This document shows positions 26,289 through 38,550 of a DNA stretch of 64,000 nucleotides, piece after piece (the stretch's first letter is position 1; each line of letters opens with the position of its first letter). The position numbers were made by a program, and so were the translations under genes. The stretch is from Protea cynaroides (lineage: Eukaryota; Streptophyta; Magnoliopsida; Proteales; Proteaceae): positions 2,773,040 to 2,837,039 of the forward strand of contig CM053275.1 of assembly GCA_028583415.1 (NCBI GenBank), in the 5' to 3' direction. A model generated the notes under the pieces. It made no database searches. It saw nothing but the letters and a program-made list of their open reading frames with translations, and was not told the origin of the DNA.

Positions 26289-27955
26289 TGTTAGAATCCT
26301 CTTTACAAGTTGAAAGAGGAGTGCCACATTAATGCAAACCGTTAAATAGGTCAACAATAAATGGTGCTTTGTCTTTTCACTCTAATATATCAAATGAAGT
26401 GTCTAGTAGGTGCGACGGTATGCAGACAATGCATGGTTGATGGGTGAAGAAAACAAGGTCATTCCTTCCCTATTTTATTTATCTATGAATGGTAAATTCT
26501 TCCTCCCTTATTCATTCTCTATATAAAGAGGAAGAAGAAGGAGAGAGCCAGAGACACCTAATATAGACAACACAACATGCCCTCTGTGTGAGGGAGTACT
26601 ACTCGAGTGCAATATATGCTCTATGTGAGGGAATCATAGAGAGATGTAGTCCTTGTGAAGTTCTGTCCAAAGGATAGTGAAGGGATCGAAGTGCCTGCAC
26701 AGTATATTGTGTGCACATAAAGAGTGAGTGTTTGTTGCTATTGTTGTATACGGCATGATGATTATTTTATGGCTAGGGAAAGAGGCATGATGATTATTTT
26801 ATGTCCATGGAAAGAGGAGGCAACTTTGTATGTCACATCCGATGAGAATATTGTATTCTTGTAATTCTGCTTTGTATAGTGAGTTCATTGTATCCCTCTA
26901 GTAATATTGAGAAGACTTGAATTCTCATTATTATTGACATAATAGAAATATTTTTTGGGCTAAATTCTCGTGGTTTTTACCTTTGGATTTAGCAAATTCT
27001 TCCTCTCTTATTCATTCTCTATATAAAGGGAAAGAAGAAGGAGAGAGCTAAAGATACCTAATACAAATGACACAACATGCGTTCTATGTGAGGGAGTACT
27101 ATTTGCGAAATATATGCTCTATGTGAGGGAATCATACAGAGATGTAGTCTTTGTGAAGTTCTGTCCCGAGGACAGTAAAGGGATTAAAGTGCCCACACAG
27201 TATGTTATGTGCACATAAAGAGTGAGTGTTTGTCACTATTGTTGGATACGACGTGATGATCATTTTACGGATAGGGAAAGAGGAGGCAACTTTGTACTTG
27301 TCACATCAGATGGGAGTATTGTACTCTTGTAATCCTGGTTTGTATAGTGAGTTCATTGTATACCTCTAATATTGCGAAGACTTGAATTCTCATTATTACT
27401 AACATAGTGGAGATATTTTTGGACTACAGCCTCGTGGTTTTTACCTTCGTATGTAGTAAATTCTTCTTCCCTTATTTATTCTCTATATAAAGGGGAAGAA
27501 GAAGGAGAGAGCCGCAAAGACACCTAATACAGACGACACAGCATGCGCTTTGTGTGAGGGAGTACTATTTGAGTACAATATAGGCTCTATATGCACGGGA
27601 GTCATAGAGTGATGTAGTTTTTGTGAAGTTTTGTCCCGGGGATAGAGAAGGGAGTGTAGATACACTGTTGTGTGCCTATAAAGAGTGAGTGTTTGTTGCT
27701 ATGATTGGTATATAATGTGATGAACATTTTCCTATATAGGGAAGACGAGATAATTTTGTATTTATCACATCAGGTGAGAGTATTGGTACTCTTGTGATTC
27801 TATTTTGTATAGTAGAGATATTTTTGGACTTTAACATCGTGGTTTTTATCTTCATATATTAATTATTTAGAGACACTATTCATTGATGTTATTCATAATA
27901 CTGTTCATGTGTCTGTAATTATAAAAATATTACAACATTTACACATTTCCCAACA
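26289..27955 (+). mobile_element. Solo LTR (1667 bp) with 5-bp target site duplication
   Basis: It starts TGTTAGAATCC and ends TTCCCAACA, so the termini are the TGTT/AACA inverted pair of LTRs. It is flanked by the perfect 5-bp direct repeat TGGAT (26284-26288 and 27956-27960). No internal retrotransposon sequence is present, so it is a solo LTR left by recombination. Copia-like words such as CGTGGTTTTTACCTT occur inside. Its middle and right part is a tandem triplication (separate entry). Confidence 0.85.
26491..27865 (+). repeat. Three tandem copies of the TATA/R/U5-like part of the LTR
   Basis: Units of about 500, 465 and 405 bp start near 26491, 26990 and 27456. Each has the word CTCTATATAAAG (26517, 27017, 27481), a purine-rich GAAGAAGGAGAGAG stretch, a GTGCACATAAAGAGTGAGTG block (changed in the third), and a CGTGGTTTTTA end. 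The first unit also holds a 30-bp internal duplication at about 26755-26818. Copies are diverged by many single changes, so the array is not recent. Confidence 0.88.
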
Positions 27956-27960
27956 TGGAT

Positions 27961-29880
27961 GGCACAAGCACTATCACTTCTTTTCAACGATCTCCGGCAG
28001 TCTTCACATGAAGTCAGCCTGTGAGACTGTGAGAGAGAGAGAGAGAGAGGGAGAGATTTTCTTTCGTAGGTGCAGTTGATCTTTAAATTAGGGGAAATTA
28101 AAGATCCTTACTCTACAAAACTAATCTTGGATTTGCTGTGCAAAAGCCATGATAATATAATAATATACCGAAAACGTTTGATAATCAAAATGTGCTTTTC
28201 ATGGAACCTTTGACTCTATAATTAACAATTCATGATAGTGGGAGAGTTTTGCCTTTCGGTAAAATAGCACATACAATAATCATACTTGTTTTAATGGAAA
28301 AATATAAAGGAACGGTTCTGTTCTGCAACTCTATATGTTGAACAAATTGTAGTTTATCAAGAGCTCCATGAAAAATTCCAAATTTGATTAAAAGATATTA
28401 ATTTTATTAACAACAATGTCGTGTCGATTGAATCAGTTCAAAACCCAAACATCTCTCGGTTCAAATACCAATACCATCCCTGTATTTATAATTCCTCACA
28501 AAAAACGAATCAGTGCCAATAAGACCTATACACTAGAATGACCCTTAAACCCCTCCTATGACACACAATAATTAATATATTTTGCATGGGATCCGACTCG
28601 AAGAACAAAGCATAAATAAATAGGTCCCAATCGATCAGGGTTAGGATTCGTATCCGAAATTTTTTTTGGTAAACATTTATTATTTATATCCGACTTAGTG
28701 CATAGCTAGGAGAGCTTTTAATGCCAAATCGGGGGCAACTGTTGATTAACGAAGGAAAATGACTGAAGTACTACTCCCCCAGTCATTCAGTCATGACTGA
28801 AGTCCTTTCAACTGACACAACTGGCAGGAGAGGATATACGAACCTAATTAATGAATAAACAAACCCCAACACTGTATATCCCTGTATCAGTGGGGGATGG
28901 GATTATTTTCCTGTTGTTTTATTTTATTTTATTTTAATTTTTCATGTGCCAAAAGATAATAATTTTACTTTGAAAACTAGTGTTGAACAACAGCTCAAGC
29001 ACCAAAGTTTGAAAGTTGAAACTTCAGTTTTTCACATCTTGGCTCTTACAAAGGATGGAATCTTCCTTCTCCGATTGGTCATGTTGACAAAACCTTGGAC
29101 TTGAATTGTTGCAGTTGCATGATGCATCTCTGAACTCTCTGAACTTTATAAGCTAGCTCATGTCGATTTCATACCCTACGGCCATGGGTTGTCTTCATAA
29201 AGAAACAACTAATAAAAGATGAACATTGATAGATTACAAGGACGTTTCCTGTTTCCCCTGCAAACACTAGCGTCCTGGCAGAGATGGAGAGAAATACGAA
29301 TGGAGTCATGGAGAAGAAAGAACAGTAAAAAGTGGTCACGACCAGTTTGGGAGGTGGGACTCCCTCTCTCTTCTTTTGACTGTCCAGTTCAGTTTCCTTT
29401 GTCTCTTGCGGACTGGACTCAGACTTTCACTATCTCCCGTCTCTGCCTCCAATGTAATAACCTTTTTATCGGGACCCAGCAATATAAACAGTGACTTCTC
29501 CAATGAGAAGAAACAACGTGTTAGAATGTCACGTCATGATTTCAGGAGATCTGATAGAGATAAGAGATATATACATTTGCAGTAGAGAGAGAAGTGGCGG
29601 TGTTTGTAGTTTGTGTGATAGACCTATAAATAATGGCGGCATCACTTCTCCCTTGTCAGTAGCTCTACTGTTTTTGAGCGTGCGAGAACGTGCGGCGCTG
29701 TCTGTCATACACCTTCCCTGTCCAAAGCGTCTGACTGCACTTCATTGTTTCAGCGTCCTGTCTTTTCTACCTTAAATACCCCCACTATTCCGTAGATGAG
29801 TATCAACAGTCTTATCAGGTACTGATTTTTTCCGAAGAATGTGAAAACAACAAATTGGATAACTTATTATGTGTGGTGGG
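27961..29880. other. Intergenic region, far upstream of the KNOX gene
   Basis: A short GA run lies near 28030-28050. A TATA-like CCTATAAATAATGG is at about 29624-29637, more than 1.2 kb before the KNOX start codon; whether it is the KNOX promoter cannot be told. Small frames at 29219-29775 have no recognisable product. Confidence 0.4.
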
Positions 29881-29929
29881 ATTAAAGTTTTTAAAGCGTA
29901 TGTATTATTAGATAAGATTTAAATAAATA

Positions 29930-30735
29930 AAAAAAAAAAACACTTTGTTTGTTAGATGGAGAGAGAATTTTTTTATCAGATAGACATTCATTGAATCACA
30001 CAAAATAGACATTCATTCATTGAATCACGGTTTAATTTTGTATGTTGTGTATGTGTTTGTTGGATCTTTGTTTTTTCTCTTTTTATTTTTAATAAAGTAT
30101 GTAGTAATCTAGTGTTGTGTGGGATTAGAGTCTAAGCAAAAAAGAATACTCTATCAGTCAGCTAGACATTCTGTGTTGAAATACTGAATCATGATAAGTC
30201 TTATATTTAATTTATGTGTTTGTTTAATCTTTATTTTTTCTCTCGATTATGTTTTTATCCCTATTAGATCATACAATAACCTAATAATATATAGCCTTCC
30301 AGGTTTCTAGGAATCTCGTCCAATGTTTAAAACTTCATCAGACAAAGAAACTGCAAATTATAGATGCTGCTTTAGATCTATTTTGAATTTTTTCATGCTG
30401 AAGTGATTTTCGTGGATTATAACAAATATATCTTGTGTTTTAAAGAGTACTTAATTACCAGATAGGCATTCTTTTAAGTGCTGAATTATGTTTAAATCTT
30501 GTATTTGTGTGTTTATTCGATGCTCGCTTTATCTCCCCTTGGACTTACATCCCAGCAGAGTATACAGTAACCTAGTAAGATAGAGCGTACCAGGTTTGTA
30601 GGAATCTCGTATGTTTAAAACTTCCTCAAACGAAGAAACTGCAAATTATAGATGCTGCCTCAGATCTGTTTGATTTTTTTCACGCTGAAGTGGTTTTCTG
30701 GGATCATAACAGAGATGTCTTGTCTTTTCAAGAGA
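29930..30735. repeat. Diverged tandem repeat upstream of the KNOX gene
   Basis: The block 30301-30446 (from AGGTTTCTAGGAATCTCG to CTTGTGTTTTAAAGAG) recurs at 30592-30735 (AGGTTTGTAGGAATCTCG to CTTGTCTTTTCAAGAG), a period of about 291 bp. Words shared further left (CAGATAGACATTC, TGAATCA, GTGTTTGTT, ATCTTT) mark a third, older copy at about 29940-30150. The last copy ends about 120 bp before the KNOX ATG, so this is KNOX promoter or 5' UTR. Confidence 0.8.
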
Positions 30736-30855
30736 ACGGATACTTTATCAGTTCTGATGGAGATGAGTGGGGGAGCAGTGATGTGAGTAGACTGCTTTTT
30801 TTTCTTACAAGAAGCCAGAAGGATCAGTTCAAGTGGGAGCAGCATCATTAATAAT

Positions 30856-33800
30856 ATGGAAGAATTTTACCGGTTTGATCCTGCGATTTCTTGTTCAGAT
30901 GAGATCACAGGAGTTGGAAGTATTGCTCCAGACCTCTTTCAATTCGAAGCAAACTCGTCAGAGATCAGTGGATCGGAGATGTCTAGACTGATTAAAGCTC
31001 AGATCGCTAATCATCCTCTCTATCCGAGCTTAGTATCTGCTTATATAGAATGTCGGAAGGTGAGAGCCTTTGATCTTCTCGACGTTCATCTGCTTAACTT
31101 TTTTCTGAAATCTTTCAAAACAGTACCTCTCCAGTATCTTTCACAGGTCGGAGCACCCCAGAAGTTGGCGTTGCTTCTTGAAGAAATCGCCCGAGAAAAC
31201 CATCCGAGTCGTGGTGGTTCTTGTGAGTTTGGAGCAGATCCAGAACTCGATGAGTTCATGGTAATGGTTCAGTTTCAGTTGAATTAATTCTGGATGTATC
31301 TTTAGGTTTGTAGGGCGATTGATCTTAATATTTTGAACTTGCAGGAATCTTATTGTGAGGCTCTTTATAGATACAAGGAAGAGCTATCTAAGCCATTTGA
31401 TGAAGCAAGAACGTTCTTGAACAATATAGAAACGCAGCTCAGTGATCTCTGCAAACTAGCTTCGTCTTCTACCACAACGACGACCACCTTCTCTTCTGGG
31501 AATTACCAATCAGGTATGGATTCTCTCGCTGATACTGTAGTCTGTAATGGGTTTTTTTATCGTAATATGTGTGTAAATGTTGCTTATGAGTTATGAACTT
31601 ACGATGGATAAGCGTGTGTAGTACGGAAACGTTAGCAGTGATATTGATTGGTTCGCATGCAAATACGTTCTCTTTTTTAAATCAAAACTCTATAGCAGTC
31701 AAGAGGTTGAACGCGTTAAGATTCTTTTATTTTATCGAGTAAACACTGTCAAAGGTGGCTACAGTTACACAGAACCCCCAGCATGGACTGTTGGATATCT
31801 GGACATCTTGTGGGCAAGCATAGACTGATGTACCCTAATGTGTAAAAGCTTAACTACACAGAAACCTCAAAGAATCATTAATGGTCAAACATTGTATTTT
31901 TCATTTGATTTTTTCTTGGATTTCTCTAGTTGTTTTATGCTTTTGCCATTCATATTGAAGGGTTTTGGGGTTTTTTCCATATGAAGGTTTGTGCTTGGTG
32001 CGTTTGCTATTTGATTTTTTTTTTTTTTTTTGCAGTTTTTTCCTTGGTTTAATTATAACTTTTGATTCACACACAAACTGGAAGGTTCATGTTCCCAATA
32101 ACATATGCTTGTAGACTCATTAAAAATAAAAATGAAGATATCATAACAAGGTCGTTGAGACTCATTCAATTGATTAGTAGTGACAATATAGAAAGATGTA
32201 TATTAGAGAGGTTAAAAAGGAAAAAGATCCTTCCCTGTTGTTCAGTCCCTCCAGTGTGTATTAGTATACGTGCTGAGTGACTCTAGCCGAACTGGCTAAC
32301 AAAGGGTTTGTACTTTGTAGTCGCTTTTATTTTGAAATGTTGCTTTATGTAGACATTAATGCTTTGTCTTGAGGTCGCTGCAATGGGCGTTAATAATTTT
32401 GGAGGGAGAGTTGTTGTAGGCCAATATTTGTTGGAACAGTTTCAGTGTGGCATAGAAATCCTCTCCATCCGACCAGCTGAACATTGGACGGCTAGGATTC
32501 ATCGGGATATGTGCCCAGTGTATCCCAGCCGTCTGATGTTCGGTTGGACGGATGGAGAGGATTTTTATCCCAATGTGTGGTAAGGAGGAGGGGGGAAGCT
32601 AAGTTGAAAGTTGGGTGAATTAGGGTCGCACAAAGTAAGTTGACTGCTTTGTTAAATTCCTTCCAACCTAATTAACCTATAATATATTATAACACTCAAA
32701 TCTCTTTTGCATTCTCTTCTGTTGTTGAACCAGTGATTTTTTAAGGACATTAGGGTTAGAGAAACCAATTGAGGCATCAACAGGATTGATTAACCAATTT
32801 GAAGACCAAGTACAGAACAGATCTACCTTAGAATCTAGGGATGGAATAGGGCAGATCAGATCTGATTGCCACCTCCCATTCCGCAATTGATTAGGTTATG
32901 TGACCCTCGTAGGCTTAGGATCAGGTTTAGGGTAGTGATAGTTTTGGTAGTTTTTTTTATTATTATCCCTTTCATTATTTTATTTTCACTATTTCAGGGT
33001 GCTGTCAATTATATAAAGACATTATTTGTTGGTTTTTTATGTGACCAGGTTTTTGGATTTGTAGCTATTTGTGACATTGCATCTAGAGTTTGTGTGAAGT
33101 GTGTGCTTTGAACTTTGTAGTGCAATAATATAGTTAGGGTGAGAATGTTCAAATGTGCACAGGATTTTTCTTGGGGAGGACTATCAAAGAGTGGCTTTGA
33201 GTGGAATGGGATTCTTGTTGGGATGTACAATGGTTGTTGTAACTTCAATATTTGGTGGAATCTTTTCTTTGACCTTCTTTGTCAATGCATTTAGGCAGAA
33301 CTGGAAATTAGAAATTGGATTATGATCTTATGTTTATGTGCAGATTCTTTGTTGCATTGCCTTTGTGCATATTGTGTGTTCCCATTAATCTCATGTTCAT
33401 GCCTTTTGCACTGCCGAAAAGTTTTCTAAGGTGCTTCCATTGTGCCTTAACTACTTTCAGGAGTCAAATTTGCAGTACTTGTATTTAGTGTGTTTTGCAT
33501 GATATTTGATAGTGAAAATACACACACTTTGTCTCTTTGGCTCCCTCATCTTGTTCTTGTACCCACCAAACATCTTTGGTGTGATATTCAATTTGAAGGA
33601 ATGGGATCCCCCTCGACAAATTTCAAATTTTAAACTAAATAAATGCTATACTTTATATTTTGTATATGCTTATGCGGGATGAATACCTGACCCCAAGAAG
33701 TCCATGTTCTAAAGAATTTGTAGCCTAAAGTTATGTGGCTTTGATTGAAAAACCTATGTTTAAGCTAACCCATAAGGTCATAAATGAGGCCTCAAGTTCA

Positions 33801-36800
33801 AGCCACCCGAGCCCAACCTTTTATTTTTGTATGAGATTTATCTGCAATACATGGTAAAATGTTTGGCTGCCAAAAAAATGCCTGGGTTAGAGTCTTGTGA
33901 GCGGCCACTTAGCAAAAAAATGCCAAAGGTTAGAACCATCTCCAATCTTTTCCCTCCTTGGACCCTTCGTAAGTGGAACCAACACTGTGTAATGGCCTTT
34001 TTTCATGGTATATGATGCATTTGGGTGCATAGTTTATGTTTAGTTGCTACAGTCTACTCTCATCAAGGATATTTATGGTGTCAATATTGACTCCATAATT
34101 ATTCTATCAATACCTGATAGAAAAAAAAGGGAACAAATGAAAGGAAATATATGTAATGGGAAATATTTCAATAAGAATTTGAAAGTGGAGGAGATGGAAA
34201 ATAGAAGAGAGAAAATTTTATTTACACAATGAGACAATAAATCTTATATAGCTTTTCATGATTTCACCATTCTTTGGGAGTGGGTATCATAGTTGTCAAG
34301 GTGTCAAGACAATCCAAGGTGTTGGAGGGCTGCCTGGGTGTCTAGGCATACCCAAGGCAAACCTAAAGTGTTCCTAAGGCATTGTAAGGGTATATCTTCT
34401 ATAAGAGGATTTATACAAAAGGGAGGAGGGTAGATCATCAATTTTTTTGTTTTTAATACATATGCATGATTCCATATATGCATTATGGCGACCAACTGCC
34501 CAAAGGGTGAAAACCTGCCTGGATGCCTAGCCGAAGCCTTCACAACTATGGTGGGTATGATTATTTATCACATTGTTCGAACTTCTTATTTCAATGCCTT
34601 AACATGACTCTTTTATTTGTTATTCTATATTTTATTAGAATTAGACAAGGTTTCTTTAGACCTAGCAACATCATGTGTATAGTGGTTAGACTTCTCTATG
34701 TCCAGAAACTTCACTATGACAGCTTGTTGCAAAGGAATCCCTTCGTTGAGCTCTTGTCTCATTGTGCAATTAAAAAAACTCTCTTGGCATATGAAGTTTC
34801 TGGGCCTAGAGAAAGTTTATTCACTTGACACATGAAGTTACTAGGTAGAGGGAAATCTAACAAAATCTGAATAAGAAAACAAATGAAAAACATGTTAAGG
34901 CGGTGAAATGAGGAGGTGGAGCAAGGCTATAAATATTCACACCCACCCCCAATGGTTGGTGAGGTTTTGAAAAATTTCTTCCTTTCTCTTGCAATACTTA
35001 AGCTCTGATACATTGATAGAAAAAAGGGGGACAAATGAAAGGAAATATTATGAAATCAGAAATATTGCAATAAAGGATTTGAAATTGTAGGAGATAGCAA
35101 AAAGAGAAAAGAATTTAATTTTATTTGCATAATGAGACACTAAAGCTTAGATAGCTTTTCACAACTTCAGCATTTGTTGGGGGTGGATATGGTTAGCTCC
35201 ACCTCATTTCAATGCCTTAACATATTCTCTTTCATTTTTTTTATTCTTGATTTACTAAACTTAGGCTATATTTCTCTGTTCCTAGAAACTTCATTTGCCT
35301 AGTTGCTAGACTTTTCTCTAGGCTATGAGTCTAGTCTAATCTAGATTCTTCTGGACATCATAATTTTTATAGTATTCTAGAAAAATACATTAACTTTTAA
35401 CATATAACGCTTCTATATTTAATTATAAGTATGAATTTGTTTCTTATTTTCTGACTTGGTATGAATCAGATGGAAATACCCACTAATGACTTAATAAAAG
35501 CTTTGTAGACTACTGTGAATCATTGTGTGAACAGTATATATCATCTAAAGATTAGAAGAGTTAATCCAGAAGTTTGCATTTTGTGTGTGTTGAGTTTTTG
35601 GTTCCCTTCCTATGTGGATAAAGGTCCAAATCTTGGTGTGTTTTAAGCCTATTTAAGCCAATTCCTTTTTGTCTTGTATTTAACCTCTGAAGTAGGGTAA
35701 AAAAGGATTAGGGTTAGGGTTTAGCATCACTAGAAGAAGAGAAAGAGAACAGTAGTTTTTCTGGGCGGAGTTAATCTGTACAGCCGTGATCAAGCCGACT
35801 ATCTGGAGGTCATCCGTGGTCCGATTAGGCTGATTTTTTGACAGCAAGTAGATGACACATAGTTAGTCAATCTGTACGGTCAGATTTTTTATTGAAATTT
35901 TATAAGTCAAGTTATTCGCTCCGTACAGCAGCCTCTATTTCTTTGGGTGAAATTTCTGTATCTCTTTGTTTCTTTAAGTAGTAGTTTTATTTATTGTTGC
36001 TATTGAGATTGTATACCTATTGGAAGAATTGGAACTAGGTTTTGTAACCTCTATTTGATAATAGTGAAGTTTCAATTTGGGTTTTTGAGTCCCGTGGTTT
36101 TTATTCTTCGATTTGAAGAGGTTTTTCCACGTTAAATTCTTGTGTCTCATGTGTGTTGATTTATGTTCATTGTTTGCACATATTGTTAGGGTTGAAAATA
36201 TTTTTGTGGTATACTCGTTACCTTCTCATAAGTTCGATCAAGTGTGGGAGTGATTTTTCCATAACAGTGTGGGGCATTACAATCCAAGTCTGTTATTTTA
36301 ATGAAAATTGAATACCTTTGAGCCCTATTTTGACACAATGATTATTAAAGAGTGGAGCCCCATGTTGAAAATTGGCTATTTTTACAAGTACAAAAACATG
36401 TTTTTGTATACCAGGCTTTGTGTATACTTAGTTATTCAGGATTAGTATCATTTGAAATTGGCTTCATGGTAAAAAGTTTTCTAATTGATGATGGTTTTGA
36501 CTTTTGAGTTCAACTTTGCTGGCCACAGTTGCAAACAATATTCAATTTTATGTCCTTCGGCCAATACATTTAAGCCTGACCCCACTCAACATCCTAATTC
36601 CAAAAGGTGAGGAAATTGGATTTGGTTTAATGATGGGTTTGATTATGGTTGACATCCTTTGGCCCAGGGTGGGATGGCAATGGGTTGGCGTTGAAGGGTC
36701 TATTCCCTACAGTGGGGTGTCCATACCCTGACATAACCTTCTCAGTAGATTTGTAAGATAATGAGCTAGTAAAGAAATACAATTTAAATCAAGAAAAAGA

Positions 36801-38550
36801 AGAATTTGGGAATGCTATTTTTTTTTTTTTGGTTGAATTTAGAAATGTTGCTTGATTTGTTGAGAGAAAAACCCTTGCCCTTCTTCTCATTCTTTTTTCC
36901 TTTTTGTTTGTTTGGTGGGATTGGGGGGCAGGGGAGAAAATTCAATATATATAATCGTAACATATACTGAAAGAATTCCCACTACAGTCCCTCATATGAT
37001 TTAGAATATTTTACATCTCTATTTTTTGAATAGGATTTTGGCGTAGCCTACATCAAATTTAGAATCGATATTCAATTAAATTGACCGCAATATACTTTAG
37101 TGAACTTGATATTCATGATATTCATTGATTTGAAACTCTTTAAACCAGCTAATTGTATGGAAATGAGTCTGTGATAAATAGCAAATAGAAAATGGATTAT
37201 GAAAATAACATGGGGATTTACATGTTTTGGCTGTGTGCTTATATCCAAAGGAGTGTGATTATCCAAAAACAGAGTGGAATCCTAGTATTTTTATGGATGC
37301 CTTCAATTTTAATCCCACCACAGGTAAACCCCCTAGATGTTTCGTAGCATGCTGGGAATGATGTGATTTTACATGTCAATCATAAGGGAGCCTACATATT
37401 ATGGCATGAAATTCGAATAAACTCTAAGAATTTGTGAGAATCTCAAGAGACTCAAATGGTTAAGGACTGGAATTTCCTTATTTTATTGTCTCGAGGAACA
37501 ACTCCTCTAGTCCTTTCTTGCTGGGATGCAGGCCAGGACTCCAGTTTGTACATATTGTTAGTTGAATTTTGTGTGGAGCTGCATGAAATTGTTGGAATTT
37601 TATGTTGTCTGATGTCAGTATCCTAATATCCCCTCTTCCCAATCCCTACCAAAAGAAAGAAAGAAAGAAAGAAAGATGTTATTGTCCTTGAGCTCCGTTT
37701 TCTAGAATGAATTGCATGTGCTATTTAATGTGCATGTATGGCATTTTCCCAATGAAGCACCTGGGACCTCAGAAGATGAGCTAAGTTGTGGGGAGGCAGA
37801 GGCGGAGGCAGAGGCACTGGATAGCATGGACTCTTCTAGTCCCCAATCTGTTGACAAGGAGCTGAAAGAAATGCTTTTGCGAAAGTACAGTGGCTATATT
37901 AGTAGTCTGAGGAAAGAATTCCTGAAGAAGAGAAAGAAGGTGAAGCTACCAAAAGATGCAAGAATGGCATTGTCGGACTGGTGGAATAATCACTATAGAT
38001 GGCCATACCCCACGGTAATGACAACTCTTTCATATAGGCTTCCCAGCTTTACATTGTAATGGTTGGCAAGCAAATTAGGATTTCCACATTGTTTGGGGAT
38101 ACATTGTTTCCAAAGAACCAATGTGTCTGTTTTGCTGTGGGTTTATTCCCCTAAACCCATCAGTGCAGTGAAAGACTAATCATGATCACTTACAGCTAGA
38201 AAGATTACTGTGTTTGGATAGCAGTTGTACTGATTCTGAAGCATGTTTCTCCTTTCTAAAAAAATAAAAAGCAAAGACCATTTTTTTTTTTTGGGGGGGG
38301 GTGGGGTGGTTGTAACCTTGGTCTTGATTATCTGAACATTGAGTGCATGGTACAGGAAGAGGAAAAGAAGATGCTTTCCCAAGTTACAGGACTAGACCAA
38401 AAGCAGATCAGTAATTGGTTCATCAACCAGAGGAAGCGGCATTGGAAGCCATCCGAAGATATGCGTGCATTAATGGAAGGTATCAGCAGCAGTAATGCAG
38501 TACCTCAAATATATCTGAGCACTGAAGGCACTGGAAATGAAGATCTTTGA
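30856..38550 (+). CDS. Class I KNOX (KNOTTED1-like) homeodomain transcription factor
   Basis: Five exons, 30856-31059, 31147-31260, 31345-31513, 37758-38014 and 38356-38550, give 312 residues with closed phases. Domains in order: KNOX1 (about residues 42-85, IKAQIANHPLYPSLVSAYIE), KNOX2 (about 103-150, SYCEALYRYKEELSKPF), an acidic GSE-like stretch (EDELSCGEAEAEAEA), ELK (ELKEMLLRKYSGYISSLRKE), and a TALE homeodomain with PYP loop (RWPYPT) and helix 3 SNWFINQRKRHWKPS. The exon 3-4 intron of 6.2 kb lies at the position of the long intron known in class I KNOX genes. Such factors act in the nucleus with BELL partners to keep meristem cells undifferentiated. Subclade (STM, KNAT1 or KNAT2/6) could not be settled. 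Three residues usually fixed in the family are changed (see findings). The exon 4 acceptor (AATGAAG/CACC) was chosen because it alone joins the frame. Confidence 0.9.
32449..32576. mobile_element. Foldback MITE in the large KNOX intron
   Basis: Left arm AAATCCTCTCCATCCG followed by GAACAT and GACGGCT, and the right arm contains the reverse complement of nearly the same words ending GGAGAGGATTT. The arms are about 38 bp and the loop about 45 bp. No clean target duplication was found. Its AAATCCTCTCC terminus is like the nested element at 22771-22917. Confidence 0.75.
34110..35330. repeat. Two diverged direct repeats (about 185 bp plus 120 bp) in the large KNOX intron
   Basis: The block 34110-34290 (GATAGAAAAAAAAGGGAACA, then AATGAAAGGAAATAT, then AATGAGACA and ATAGCTTTTCA) returns at 35009-35195. 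The words CATTTCAATGCCTTAACAT also occur near 34590 (as TTTCAATGCCTTAACATGA) and 35205. Same orientation. Likely parts of one repetitive element inserted or duplicated in the intron; class not recognised. Confidence 0.7.
35588..36266 (+). mobile_element. Solo LTR (679 bp), Copia-like, in the large KNOX intron
   Basis: It starts TGTTGAGTTTTTGG and ends TTCCATAACA (TGTT/AACA termini), flanked by the perfect 5-bp repeat GTGTG (35583-35587 and 36267-36271). Inside are CCCGTGGTTTTTATTC and GGTTTTTCCACG, typical of Copia U5, and a polypurine GAAGAAGAGAAAGAGAA stretch. No internal domain remains. It lies in sense with the host gene. Confidence 0.88.

Noticed and set aside
36504..36731. Open frame of 75 codons in the large KNOX intron
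   Set aside because: No homology recognised and no connection to the KNOX frame by splice sites.
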